In this document: positions 42,068 to 50,964 of the stretch, piece after piece
Layout: each line of letters starts with the position of its first letter
How positions within the stretch are numbered: the first letter of the stretch is position 1
NCBI GenBank assembly: GCA_028289545.1
Contig: JANQPG010000001.1
Location: forward strand, 45,206-109,205
Length of the DNA: 64,000 nt
Direction of reading: 5' to 3'
Origin: Woeseiaceae bacterium
GTDB taxonomy: Bacteria > Pseudomonadota > Gammaproteobacteria > Steroidobacterales > Woeseiaceae
Made by a program: the position numbers and the translations under genes
Notes under the pieces: generated by a model
The model's input: only the letters and a program-made list of their open reading frames with translations
Told to the model about the DNA's origin: nothing
The model's database searches: none

Positions 42068-44050
42068 ATGGATCTTGTTCTGAGAGCAATAAACGGATTA
42101 TTGCTTGCTGGTGTTGCCGTTCTGCTGGTTCCAACGGCTCCCGTGTCGGCAACCGAACCGCTTGCACAGCCCGAGGACGGTCCGGCGCTGGTTCGGCTCG
42201 TCGGCACTCCCAAGTCCGCCCGCGGTCGTCACATCAGTCACGGCCCAATGCTCGGCCGGCCAACGGAAACGGGTATTGGCGTCTGGGCGAGGACCAACAA
42301 GCCGGCGGAGTTCTTCGTGTTCTACGGCACCGATCCGAAGCGCCTGACGGAGCGTTCGACGGGTGTCACGACGCGACTCGCGGACGACAACACGGCCTGG
42401 GTGCAACTCGACGGTCTCGAACCCGATACGCGCTACTACTACGCCGTCGGTTTCGAGGACGTCTGGCATCAGCCGGAACTCTCCGGGTCTTTTCGCACGC
42501 TGCCGTCCTCCGCGCAGTATCGCAATACCGAACACAACCCCGAGGGCCTGTTCAACTTTTCGTTTGCGGCGTCCGGCTGCGCGCGTATGAGCCGCAGCGG
42601 TTCCGCCGGGATAACGCCGCAGCGGACCATGGTCGAAAATCACGCGGACAAGGTGCTGTTTGCGCTGCACGCAGGGGACTTCGTCTACGAGGAGGGCAGG
42701 ACGACGCAGGTCGAGGAATGGCTGTGGCGTATGGGTATGGACGTACGCGAAGAAAGGCCGCCCCAAAACGTGGCTGCGGCACCGGCGCTCGTTGGCGCCT
42801 GGGAAAACTACAAGATCTACTTCGATCGCAGCAATCACCTTGCAGAATGGCACCGGCTGGTTCCGACGTACTACGCGTTCGACGATCACGAGATCATCAA
42901 CAATGTCTACGGTGCCGGCACGGCCGGGTTCTCGGACCCGGTGCCGAAGCGGCTTCGCAATGCCGTCTACCGGGATATCGGACTCGAAGCCTGGGACGAC
43001 TATCTGGCCTGGGCCAATCCCGTAGAAGATCGTCTCGCCACGCGTTTTGGTACGGCCGCGACCGAAGCAGGCGGGTTTTTACTGCGGGACACCAGCGCCG
43101 ACTTTCGCGATCTCGACATCGAGCGGCAGAACATTCTTCATATCCACTGGGGCAGGGCTTCGGACGGTGACGTTGCCGCGACCGACACCAAGCTCGGGCC
43201 TGCAGATCCGAATGCCGGTGTCTACGGCATCGAGGCGGTTGTCGACCGACATACGCTGAGGCTGAGCCAGCCAACGCCGGCGGCAAACATCGCGTCCGCC
43301 TATTCGATCGGCCGCGAGAACTGGGCGAGCTTCCGCGTCGGCAACGTGGAGTTTTATCTGCTCGACACCCGGGGCAACCGCGATGCGCCCGGCGAGACCT
43401 TCGATCTGACGGCCGACGCAACGATGCTGGGTGCGCATCAGAAACAATGGCTCATGGACTCCATGCGCGCGAGTGACGCCGATATTTTCGTTTTGCTGTC
43501 ATCCGTCAATCTCAGCATCCCGCATCTCCACTACAGCGATGAGCTGGAACGCTACGTGGGGCCTGACGAAGCCTGGACGGGCTACATGCAGGAGCGCGAG
43601 GAGCTGATCGAGCTGTGGGACCGGCTCGAGCAGCCCGTGCTGATGATCAATGCCGACCTGCACAACGCGTTTTCGGCGCAGATTACCGACAACGTCTGGG
43701 AGTTCACGGCGAGCCCAATCAACTCCGATAATCAGCACCGGCTTGGGCAGGAAGGTGGGCGCCCCTCCAATGGCGTGTTTCGCTCCGGCAATCGCGACGT
43801 GGCGATACGCTGGTCCACGTTTGCATTGCCCGGTTCGCCGCGCGCCAACCTCCGGACGCCCGTGTACGTTGTCGCCAGCGTGAACAACGTGCACAACAAC
43901 GCAAAATCGGGCACCGAGGATTACTGGATCGCCTATGAGCATCCGCAGGTTGTCGTGCAGTTTTACAACGCGTTGACGGGCGATCTGCTGTACGCGGAGT
44001 CGATCGTGGCCGGTCTCGACAAAGGTGCAGCAACCCTTGGGTCGGAATAG
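42068..44050 (+). CDS. PhoD-family alkaline phosphatase
   Basis: A 660-residue exported metallophosphatase. The signal peptide (INGLLLAGVAVLLVPTAPVSA) is followed by an N-terminal fibronectin-like domain (GVWARTNKPAEFFVFYGTDP) and the PhoD catalytic domain, with SGCARM, ALHAGDFVYEEG and YAFDDHEIINN carrying metal ligands, and later NADLHNAF. PhoD enzymes use Ca and Fe to hydrolyse phosphomonoesters and diesters outside the cytoplasm. ATG 42068 behind GGGGGGAC is chosen, since the frame extension upstream is Lys/Asn-rich and not signal-like. The 181 bp before it are AT-rich and probably contain the promoter. Confidence 0.93.
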   Translation: MDLVLRAINGLLLAGVAVLLVPTAPVSATEPLAQPEDGPALVRLVGTPKSARGRHISHGPMLGRPTETGIGVWARTNKPAEFFVFYGTDPKRLTERSTGVTTRLADDNTAWVQLDGLEPDTRYYYAVGFEDVWHQPELSGSFRTLPSSAQYRNTEHNPEGLFNFSFAASGCARMSRSGSAGITPQRTMVENHADKVLFALHAGDFVYEEGRTTQVEEWLWRMGMDVREERPPQNVAAAPALVGAWENYKIYFDRSNHLAEWHRLVPTYYAFDDHEIINNVYGAGTAGFSDPVPKRLRNAVYRDIGLEAWDDYLAWANPVEDRLATRFGTAATEAGGFLLRDTSADFRDLDIERQNILHIHWGRASDGDVAATDTKLGPADPNAGVYGIEAVVDRHTLRLSQPTPAANIASAYSIGRENWASFRVGNVEFYLLDTRGNRDAPGETFDLTADATMLGAHQKQWLMDSMRASDADIFVLLSSVNLSIPHLHYSDELERYVGPDEAWTGYMQEREELIELWDRLEQPVLMINADLHNAFSAQITDNVWEFTASPINSDNQHRLGQEGGRPSNGVFRSGNRDVAIRWSTFALPGSPRANLRTPVYVVASVNNVHNNAKSGTEDYWIAYEHPQVVVQFYNALTGDLLYAESIVAGLDKGAATLGSE

Positions 44051-44063
44051 AGACTATCTCAAG

Positions 44064-44357
44064 CTAGATCGTAGCCACGTCGAGAGGCGTAACCTTGATT
44101 CGGTCAGCGTGTTTTCGCGCCTGACTGAGATCGTAGTTCATTTGCAGACGAAGCCAGCCGTCGGCGGTACCCCAGCCCATTTTCTCGAAACGAATTGCCA
44201 TTTCCGGCGAGATGCCCGAATGCTGGTTGACCAGTCGATTCAGCGTGTGACGAGCCACGCCCAGGGCACGTGCCGCGTCCGTTACGGACAAGCCCAATGG
44301 TTCGAGACAATCCTCTCGAACGTGCTCCCCTGGGTGCGGTGGGTTTTTAATGGGCAT
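44064..44357 (-). CDS. higA: HigA-type antitoxin (XRE family)
   Basis: A 97-residue antitoxin. It begins [20 protein letters not shown], the standard HigA start, followed by the helix-turn-helix [20 protein letters not shown] and the dimerisation part [20 protein letters not shown]. It neutralises HigB and represses the operon. The gene lies 26 bp after the toxin gene, in the toxin-first order typical of higBA. The start at 44357 is chosen because the family begins [10 protein letters not shown]. Confidence 0.93.
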   Translation of the reverse strand: MPIKNPPHPGEHVREDCLEPLGLSVTDAARALGVARHTLNRLVNQHSGISPEMAIRFEKMGWGTADGWLRLQMNYDLSQARKHADRIKVTPLDVATI

Positions 44358-44383
44358 TTTCGAAACTCCCTGGAGGTGGGCTG

Positions 44384-44662
44384 CTAGCGGTAGTTCACCA
44401 AATCGACGTCGTAGGCGTTCCCGGCCTCGAATCTGAACTCTATGCGCCAGTTCCCTGACACGCTGATCGCACAAAAACCACGTCGATCGCCGTGCAACGC
44501 GTGTAGCTTATAGTCAGGCAGACGGAGATGAGCGATGGCTTCGGCGGCATCGAGACTGGCTAACAACCGTCGGAGTCTCTTGTACTGGTTCGCGTTGATG
44601 CCGCTACGGTCATCGTTCGCGTAAAGCCTTTTCAGCCCACGATGTTTGAAGCTCTTTATCAC
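44384..44662 (-). CDS. higB: HigB-type toxin (RelE superfamily mRNA interferase)
   Basis: A 92-residue toxin beginning (GTG 44662) [21 protein letters not shown], the typical HigB start, and ending [23 protein letters not shown] with the conserved Arg/Tyr region. HigB cleaves mRNA on the ribosome. A TTG at 44695 would add 11 residues but lies at the edge of the operator and the -35. With the promoter TTGATA (44695-44690)/TAAAAT (44672-44667) the transcript would begin about at the GTG, so a leaderless message is possible. Confidence 0.88.
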   Translation of the reverse strand: MIKSFKHRGLKRLYANDDRSGINANQYKRLRRLLASLDAAEAIAHLRLPDYKLHALHGDRRGFCAISVSGNWRIEFRFEAGNAYDVDLVNYR

Positions 44663-44682
44663 GCGTATTTTACTATGATAAC

Positions 44683-44694
44683 TGATACGTATCA
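44683..44694. promoter_or_regulatory. higBA operator palindrome
   Basis: TGATACGTATCA is a perfect 12-bp palindrome directly upstream of higB. It overlaps the probable minus-strand -35 (TTGATA, 44695-44690), fitting autorepression by HigA. Between here and 44924 (about 230 bp) no gene is recognisable. Confidence 0.65.
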
Positions 44695-44923
44695 ATTAGC
44701 ATGCCCCTGTTGTCGAGTATGCCTGCGATTGGATACGCAGCTCATCATCCTTACACGCTCGGCGATACTGCCGAATCTTCGCGCAATGAGCCGATATTCT
44801 TGGGGATTGAGGCGGTCGAACACATGAGTCGCCGTTGTCGGTACAACGCGAGCGAGTGACTTCTTAGATCAGCTATCGTCACACCAGCTATGGCTTGTTC
44901 GAGCAGTCTGATAACTAATAGCG

Positions 44924-46300
44924 TCAGTTTTCTTCGATGAACGGCGGATTGCGCCGCGTGAATTTGACCCCGGTCAAGCGATCGATGTTGTCGTCGCGCC
45001 GCCGATGCTCGGGTGGGGCGTCGCCGGTTTCTGCCATCCACTGTTCGAGGCGTGCCATCATCTGTTGGATACGCTCCCGGTGAGCAGGGTCCGCGGCCAG
45101 GTTGTCGAGTTCGTGCGGGTCGTTGATCACATCGTAGAACTCGATCCGCGGACGCGGCGCCATGAACAGCAGGGCCTGAGCTTTGGTCAGTTCGCCGCGG
45201 TCCCGAGCCTGGCGCAGCGCCTGCCAGGTTGGGCTCGACGTAATGTCGGCCGCCGTGCCGTGCGGCAGATGCACGTAGTTGTTCCAGATCAGCTTGTAGC
45301 GCGGACCGCGGATGCTGCGCATGTGCTCGTCGGCGTTGTGCCAGTTGCGTTCGCTGAACACAAAATCGCGGCCGGGCGGCACCCCGTCCGCAACGCTCCC
45401 GGCAATCGACCGGCCAGGCATGTTTTCCGGAACGTCCACGCCGGCCCAATCGAGTAGGGTAGGCGCCAGGTCGATCACGCTGACCAGCGGCTGATAGCGG
45501 GTTCCCGTGGTGACTCCGTGGCCGGCGACAATCAGCGGCGTTTTGATTCCGGCGTCGTACAGCGTACCTTTGGCGCGCGGCATCGGAGAGCCGTTGTCGC
45601 TCAGGAACAGCACGATCGTGTCGTCGCGCTGTCCGCGCTCATCGAGTTCCTTCAGGAAAGACGCAATCGATCCGTCCATCCGGGCGATTTCGTCGTAGTA
45701 ATCCACGTAGTCGGCACGGGTCTCGGGTGTGTCGACAACCGTCGGCGGCAACCTGACGTCTTCGGCCGAGTGCCGTTCGGGTGCATCGCCGTAGCTGCGG
45801 TGCGGATCGCGAAAACCAACCCAGAGGAAGAAGGGTCTATCGCCCGCGGCGTCGAGGAACGTGCTGAAATCGGCGCGGAAATGGGTTCCGTCGTGCCGCC
45901 AGTCGAACTGGCGGTCACCCTCGGGGCCAAGGTGCGACTTCTGCATGAGTCCCGTGAAGTAACCGGATTCGCTGAGGTAGTCCGGCAGCAGACGGTGGCC
46001 CGCGGGCAGCGGTACGTGCAGGTCTTCGGCGCCCGTCTGATGCGCGTACAGGCCCGACAGTATGCTGATGCGTGACGGGCTGCACTGCGGCGTGGTCAGG
46101 AATGCGTTGTCCGCCGTCCAGCCGCTCTGCGCAAGCGCATCGAGCGTCGGTGTCTGAATCGATGGATGACCGTAGGTGCCAAAATCGTCCCAGCCCGCGT
46201 CATCGGCAATGAACACGAGGATGTTGGGTCGGCTGTCCGCCAGTGCATCGCCGCAGAGTGCCAGCGCCAGCAAAGCTGCTGGCCGTATCAATCGGATCAA
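44924..46300 (-). CDS. Type I sulfatase (periplasmic)
   Basis: A 458-residue formylglycine-dependent sulfatase. The CxPxR motif is CSPSR with Cys73 as the residue converted to formylglycine. RPNILVFIADDAGWDDFG gives the first metal-binding Asp pair, LFLSDNGSPMPRAKG the later ones, and the active-site Lys lies in YDAGIKTPLIV. I take TTG 46300 as the start: it overlaps the previous stop as TTGA, has AGGAAGG upstream and opens a signal peptide (MIRLIRPAALLALALCGDAL). The alternative ATG 46345 overlaps the upstream sulfatase by 49 bp and adds a charged leader. Substrate unknown, likely a sulfated glycan. Confidence 0.9.
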   Translation of the reverse strand: MIRLIRPAALLALALCGDALADSRPNILVFIADDAGWDDFGTYGHPSIQTPTLDALAQSGWTADNAFLTTPQCSPSRISILSGLYAHQTGAEDLHVPLPAGHRLLPDYLSESGYFTGLMQKSHLGPEGDRQFDWRHDGTHFRADFSTFLDAAGDRPFFLWVGFRDPHRSYGDAPERHSAEDVRLPPTVVDTPETRADYVDYYDEIARMDGSIASFLKELDERGQRDDTIVLFLSDNGSPMPRAKGTLYDAGIKTPLIVAGHGVTTGTRYQPLVSVIDLAPTLLDWAGVDVPENMPGRSIAGSVADGVPPGRDFVFSERNWHNADEHMRSIRGPRYKLIWNNYVHLPHGTAADITSSPTWQALRQARDRGELTKAQALLFMAPRPRIEFYDVINDPHELDNLAADPAHRERIQQMMARLEQWMAETGDAPPEHRRRDDNIDRLTGVKFTRRNPPFIEEN

Positions 46301-47946
46301 GAACCTTCCTCGTCTGCCGATGCCGGTTTCACGCGCGCCAGCCACGCGGCGTAGGCTGCCGCGAGTTCAGCGACGACCTCCGGGTGCTCCGCCGCGACGT
46401 CGCGCGTTTCGGTTTTGTCGCTCGTCATGTCGTAGAGCTCCCACGTGCCATCTTCCGCGGGCTCACCGGGTGCAGCGTACGACAGCAGTTTCCAGCGTTC
46501 CGTGCGTACAGAGCGGCCGCGCTGCCAGCGCTGAAACACGGGCTTACCTCGCTCGACGGTCGTGTTCGAACTGAAGTAGGGGCTCAGATCCATACCCTCG
46601 AGGGCGGGCGGCGGCGCGCCGTCCGGCTGGCTGTCCGGGTACGGGGCACCGCTTGCGACAAGCAAGGTCGGGAAAACGTCGATCAGGTGTGCGTTCGCCG
46701 CAACGACGCGGCCAGGCGACGTGATGGCCGCCGGCCAGTGCACAATGAGCGGTGACGACGTACCGCCTTCGTACGAGTAGTTCTTGTAGTAGCGAAACGG
46801 TGTATTCGATACGTTGGCCCAGTCCGCTTCGAGGCTGGCCCAGCGTCCCACCGTACCGATCGGGTGCTCGGCGCCGATATCGACATCGCTGTCGCCATCG
46901 CGAACGCGTTCGGCCGACGCACCGTTGTCCGAGGTGAACAGGATCAGCGTGTTGTCGTAGCGTCCGGTGCGGCGCAGCACTTCCACGAGGTGCTGGAGGT
47001 TCTGGTCGAGCCTGTCCGTCATGGCGGCGTACACGGCCATCCTGCGGCTCGAGGAAGCTTGTTCTTCCGGGCTGAGCGAAGACCAGTCACGGAAGGTTGG
47101 CGCCGATCTCGAATAGCTTTCATCGATAACGCCCAGTTCGCGCATGCGCGCATAGCGTGCGGCCGCAATTGGCTCGAAACCGTTCGTATATTTGTCCGCG
47201 TACTTGTCGATGTCCTGGGGCCATGCGTGCAGCGGGTCGTGCGGCGCCTGGTACGCAAGGTAAACGAAGAACGGCGCGTCGGACTCCGCTGCCGTCTCGA
47301 TGAACTCAGCGGCGCGATCGGTGTAATAGTCCGTGCTGTAGTAGCCGGGATCTTCGGGTGTGTAACCCTGGAAGCAGTCACGGTCGAAGCAAAACCAGCG
47401 GCCGTCTTTGTACCGGCCGCCTTTACGTGCCGGAGGCGGTTCACCCGGGCGCGGCGTCAATCCCGGGTTGAAATGATTGGATGCGCCGTCACGCAGCCCG
47501 ATGTAGTGATCGAAGCCACGGTCCACCGGGTTGTCGAGCGCATGGTGCTTGCCCACCATGAAAGTTTGGTAGCCGGCAGGCCTCAGCGCCTCCGCAATCG
47601 TCACGCCGTTGTCGATGCGCGACAACGGCGATTGGTCCATGCCCACCTGTTCCGGATACAGGCCGGTCAAGAGCGCGCCGCGCGACGGAAAACACTTTGC
47701 CGTGGTGTGAAACTGGGTAAAGCGTAATCCTCCTTCGGCCAGTTCGTCGAGCTGAGGTGTCGCAATCTCGCCGCCGAACGAGCCAAGGTCGGACCAGCCC
47801 ATGTCGTCCACCAGAATCAACAGAATGTCGGGTGGGCTCTGGGGTTCGGGCGGTGTCTCCGCAATGGGGGCTTCGTCGGCGGGTCCGCCACAGGCGGCCA
47901 GGATCAGCACGCACAGCGCCAACGGCAGCCGTTTGATTCTCGTCAT
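46297..47946 (-). CDS. Arylsulfatase-type sulfatase, lipoprotein
   Basis: A 549-residue type I sulfatase with lipoprotein signal RLPLALCVLILAAC (lipobox LAAC, Cys19), so it is membrane-anchored. Catalytic Cys85 lies in KCFPSRGALLTG (CxPSR). LLILVDDMGWSDLGSFG and LFTSDNGASAERV supply metal ligands, and the C-terminal region WELYDMTSDKTETRDVAAEH is typical of arylsulfatases. Formylglycine formation requires a maturase not seen in this window. It overlaps the Gfo/Idh gene by ATGA and the next sulfatase by TTGA, so these three are translationally coupled. Confidence 0.93.
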   Translation of the reverse strand: MTRIKRLPLALCVLILAACGGPADEAPIAETPPEPQSPPDILLILVDDMGWSDLGSFGGEIATPQLDELAEGGLRFTQFHTTAKCFPSRGALLTGLYPEQVGMDQSPLSRIDNGVTIAEALRPAGYQTFMVGKHHALDNPVDRGFDHYIGLRDGASNHFNPGLTPRPGEPPPARKGGRYKDGRWFCFDRDCFQGYTPEDPGYYSTDYYTDRAAEFIETAAESDAPFFVYLAYQAPHDPLHAWPQDIDKYADKYTNGFEPIAAARYARMRELGVIDESYSRSAPTFRDWSSLSPEEQASSSRRMAVYAAMTDRLDQNLQHLVEVLRRTGRYDNTLILFTSDNGASAERVRDGDSDVDIGAEHPIGTVGRWASLEADWANVSNTPFRYYKNYSYEGGTSSPLIVHWPAAITSPGRVVAANAHLIDVFPTLLVASGAPYPDSQPDGAPPPALEGMDLSPYFSSNTTVERGKPVFQRWQRGRSVRTERWKLLSYAAPGEPAEDGTWELYDMTSDKTETRDVAAEHPEVVAELAAAYAAWLARVKPASADEEGS

Positions 47947-49331
47947 GAGCGGAGCTCCAGGTTTGTAAGATCAGCGATCCGTACAGGCCGGCTTTCGTCG
48001 ATACTTCGGCGCGCGGCAATACCCACCAGGACCGACAACGCACCGTCCCGCGGCCCGGCCTGGCGGCGCAACGCCGGCTTGTCGTCGCGTCCGCGGAACA
48101 GGTACTCAGCCATCAGCCGGTCACCGCCCCAGTGCCCGGCACGTACGTAAGGTAGCCGCTCGCGCTCGAGCGTGTCGAAGTTTTGCTGGGTGACGATCTC
48201 GTGGTATTCCATTTCGGGATGGCGGTTGCCGTGCTGATCCTTTTCCTTCTCATGCAGGCTCGACGGGTCCTGTTGCCGGGCCATCAGCGACGGAATACCC
48301 TCCCAGGTCTCCAGGCGCCCGTCGGTTCCGTTGAAGCCGAGACGAAAACCTTCGTAGGGGGAGTAGGTCGTCTGCGTATAACTCACTTGTACGCCGTTCG
48401 AGTAGCGAATCTGCACGGCCATCTTGTCGAATGCATCGATGTCCTCGCGCCACAGGCAGTTGTCTCGAATATAGCCGTCGTGCGCTTCGTGGGCGTGGTA
48501 CAGGTCCATCATGCGCTGGTTCGTCCGCATGTCCCAGAAGTAGGCGCAGCTTTTGGAGTGCCGGCAGTCCATGCAGCGATCGCCGCGAAACGGGTTGTTG
48601 GCGCCGTAGTGTTCCAGACCGCCGTACGCGTGCACCTCGACGGGATCGGCGCCGATCCACCAGTTCAGCAGATCGAAGTGGTGCGCCGATTTATGCACCA
48701 GCAGCGTCCCGCCGTGCTCGCGGATGCCGTGCCATCGGCGGAAATACGACGCGCCGTGGTGAACGTTCAGATACCAGTTGAAATCAATCGACGTCAGCTT
48801 GCCGACCTTGCCGGCCGCAAGGTGTTCTTTCAGGCGTGTGAACAGCTCGCCGTAACGGTAGTTCAACCCGACGATCAGCTGTCCGCGCGATTGTTGCGCT
48901 GCATTCAGCACTGCCTGGCATTGTCCCTCGTCCGTGGTCATCGGTTTCTCGGTAATCACGTCGATGTTGCGTTCAAGACCCTTGACGATCAGCGCGTAAT
49001 GGCTTGCGTCGACCGTCGCAACGACGAGCGTGTCGATGGCAACGGAATCGAGCATCTCATCGAAATGTGTGAACGTCGGACAGTCCACGCCGATGCTTTG
49101 CCTCGCGTACTCCAGGCGGCCCGGGTTGGTATCGCAGAGCGCAACGAACTCCAACACGTCCGAGTATTCGCGATTGAGAAACTCGCCCCAGAACGACACG
49201 CCGCGAATACCCGTACCGACGATGGCGACACGCCGCCGCGTCGGGTTCGCCGCCAGACTCGCGTTGCCGCTCACCAGCAGTCCCGCAGCCGTGCCCGCGA
49301 CGAAGTCGCGTCTCGTTAGCTTCGATGTCAT
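47943..49331 (-). CDS. Tat-exported Gfo/Idh/MocA-family oxidoreductase
   Basis: A 462-residue NAD(P)-type oxidoreductase with a twin-arginine signal (KLTRRDFVAGTAAGLLVSGN), then Rossmann motif AIVGTGIRGVSFWGEF and the family motif TEKPM carrying the catalytic Lys. Export through Tat implies that the cofactor is bound before transport, as in glucose-fructose oxidoreductase. A Cys cluster (CMDCRHSKSCAYFW) in the C-terminal domain is an extra feature that may bind metal. ATG 49331 follows GGGGGAGACGG. Beside a DUF1080 protein and sulfatases, a role in oxidising a glycoside at C3 is a reasonable inference. Confidence 0.9.
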   Translation of the reverse strand: MTSKLTRRDFVAGTAAGLLVSGNASLAANPTRRRVAIVGTGIRGVSFWGEFLNREYSDVLEFVALCDTNPGRLEYARQSIGVDCPTFTHFDEMLDSVAIDTLVVATVDASHYALIVKGLERNIDVITEKPMTTDEGQCQAVLNAAQQSRGQLIVGLNYRYGELFTRLKEHLAAGKVGKLTSIDFNWYLNVHHGASYFRRWHGIREHGGTLLVHKSAHHFDLLNWWIGADPVEVHAYGGLEHYGANNPFRGDRCMDCRHSKSCAYFWDMRTNQRMMDLYHAHEAHDGYIRDNCLWREDIDAFDKMAVQIRYSNGVQVSYTQTTYSPYEGFRLGFNGTDGRLETWEGIPSLMARQQDPSSLHEKEKDQHGNRHPEMEYHEIVTQQNFDTLERERLPYVRAGHWGGDRLMAEYLFRGRDDKPALRRQAGPRDGALSVLVGIAARRSIDESRPVRIADLTNLELRS

Positions 49332-49416
49332 ACCGTCTCCCCCAGTGTCTTGACACTGTATTGATTGTCTTGCCGGCGGCACGGGTATTCGCGCATCGTA
49401 TCGGGAGTGCCGTCGA

Positions 49417-50964
49417 TCATTGCTCCAAGAGTCCGCTGAACAGTCGGTCGAGTTCCGCACGGCGGTCCTCGACGAGTTGCCGCTGCTCATCAATCCAGCG
49501 ACGAAACAGGGTGTTGCCGGCCGATGCTTCGTCGAGCATGCGCCGCACCTCGGCGGGCTGCGGTCCGCCGCGTCCGGCCCGACCGGCAACCACGGCCGCC
49601 GCGTCGAGGCTCGCCTTGAACCGTGCTTCGCTGAGCGGCAGTTGCCCGCCGTCGAGTACGTCGGCGTACACCGACGCCGCCTGTTCGTAGCTTATATCGG
49701 CCGGACGCAGGCTGCGTTCCCGGCCGAAAGTCGTCAGGGCGGACGCAAAGCGATAGCCATCGCGGAACGGGACGCGCGCGTCACGATACAAAGCGTCCGC
49801 AAGCTCAGTCATGGTTGAGTAGTCCTGGTCGACACGTTCCCGCAGGGCATCGACTCTGAATTCGAGTGAGGTCAGCACGAGGCCGAGCTGTTCGTACATG
49901 GCCTCCGCATCGAGGCTGACGTCGTGAACCACATCAAACAAATATTTGCGCGAATCCCTGACCTCGTGCAGCGGCGTATTGTGGACATACACCGTCGCCT
50001 TGTGTGCATCGCCAACCACTTCGCTGGCCAGCACTCTGAGCATCTCGATCATGCTCGGGTTGCGTTTCTGCGGCATGATGCTGCTGCGACCCGCCGCTGA
50101 TTCCGCGAGGACAATCGCAGGTGCGGGATCGTCGTACTGAAACAGCAGGTCCTGTGCCAGACGCCCGACGGAAATCGCCGAGAGTGACAGCGCCGTTGCG
50201 ATTTCGACCTTGCTGTCGGCCGTCGAAACGACGATGGCGTCGTAGGAGTTTTCAACGAGGCCGTCGAACGCCAGCAGATAGGCCAGCCTTTGCCGGTCGA
50301 GCGCAAAACCTGACGTCGTGATTGCTGCGGCGCCCAGCGGGCTCCGGTTCAGCCGCGCGTAGGCTTGCTGCAGACGCTCCGCGTCCCGGCCGAGTCCAGC
50401 GTCGAACGCCAGCAGGAAGTGTGCGAGCGTTGTGGGCTGAGCCTGCACGGCGTGGGTAAACCCCGGCATAACCGTAGTGACGTGTTGACCCGCCAGCTCG
50501 TGCAGGGTTTTGCGAACCTCGTGCAGCGCGGCGGCAACCTGCAGTACGTCCTGGCGCAGCGCCATTCGATTGGTGGCGGCGCCCAGATCGTTGCGGCTGC
50601 GGCCAAGATGCAGGTTCGAGGCATCGGGCCCGATCTCCTCCGTCAGTGCGGCCTCGAGCACGAGGTAGCCCGCGTTCCGTTCGGCGCCTGGAGCCGACTC
50701 GGCCTCGGCGTAGTCGGCGAGTGCGATTGCTAGACGGCGCGCGAGTTCCGGATCGATAAGGTCCCGCTCCAGCAACATCACAATTTGTGCCTCGTTGGCG
50801 TCGATGAGATGATCGAACGCGTCGCGCTGGTCCGGCAGCGTGTCCGGAAGACCGGCTGAATGCGCCGGCGTCACCGGCGCGGCAGGTATTGCGATGATTG
50901 CGGACACGATGCCGAGCGCCGACCAGATGGGGAACTTGAATCGTGAAAAAAAGCGTTTTGGCAT
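49417..50964 (-). CDS. Exported argininosuccinate lyase/fumarase-superfamily protein
   Basis: A 515-residue protein. A signal-like N-terminus (FKFPIWSALGIVSAIIAIPA, cleavage near AHSAG) precedes an ArgH-like body with HLGRSRNDLGAATNRM, TTVMPGFTHAVQAQPTTLAH and the superfamily signature GRSSIMPQKRNPSM, whose loop carries the catalytic Ser. The family forms a C=C bond by beta-elimination of an amine or similar group. True argininosuccinate lyase is cytosolic, so an exported relative must act on another, extracytoplasmic substrate. It lies 85 bp upstream of the exported Gfo/Idh gene and two sulfatases. Its start overlaps the divergent DUF1080 gene by 22 bp, which is unusual; the exact start is therefore open. 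Confidence 0.78.
   Translation of the reverse strand: MPKRFFSRFKFPIWSALGIVSAIIAIPAAPVTPAHSAGLPDTLPDQRDAFDHLIDANEAQIVMLLERDLIDPELARRLAIALADYAEAESAPGAERNAGYLVLEAALTEEIGPDASNLHLGRSRNDLGAATNRMALRQDVLQVAAALHEVRKTLHELAGQHVTTVMPGFTHAVQAQPTTLAHFLLAFDAGLGRDAERLQQAYARLNRSPLGAAAITTSGFALDRQRLAYLLAFDGLVENSYDAIVVSTADSKVEIATALSLSAISVGRLAQDLLFQYDDPAPAIVLAESAAGRSSIMPQKRNPSMIEMLRVLASEVVGDAHKATVYVHNTPLHEVRDSRKYLFDVVHDVSLDAEAMYEQLGLVLTSLEFRVDALRERVDQDYSTMTELADALYRDARVPFRDGYRFASALTTFGRERSLRPADISYEQAASVYADVLDGGQLPLSEARFKASLDAAAVVAGRAGRGGPQPAEVRRMLDEASAGNTLFRRWIDEQRQLVEDRRAELDRLFSGLLEQ

Noticed and set aside
44751..45449. Minus-strand frame overlapping the end of the sulfatase gene
   Set aside because: Out of frame with the sulfatase, no conserved motif; its last part outside the sulfatase (44751-44923) could be a gene remnant, but nothing supports that.
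48183..49319. Plus-strand frame opposite the exported Gfo/Idh gene
   Set aside because: No motifs or ribosome site; the minus-strand gene has Tat signal, Rossmann and EKP motifs.
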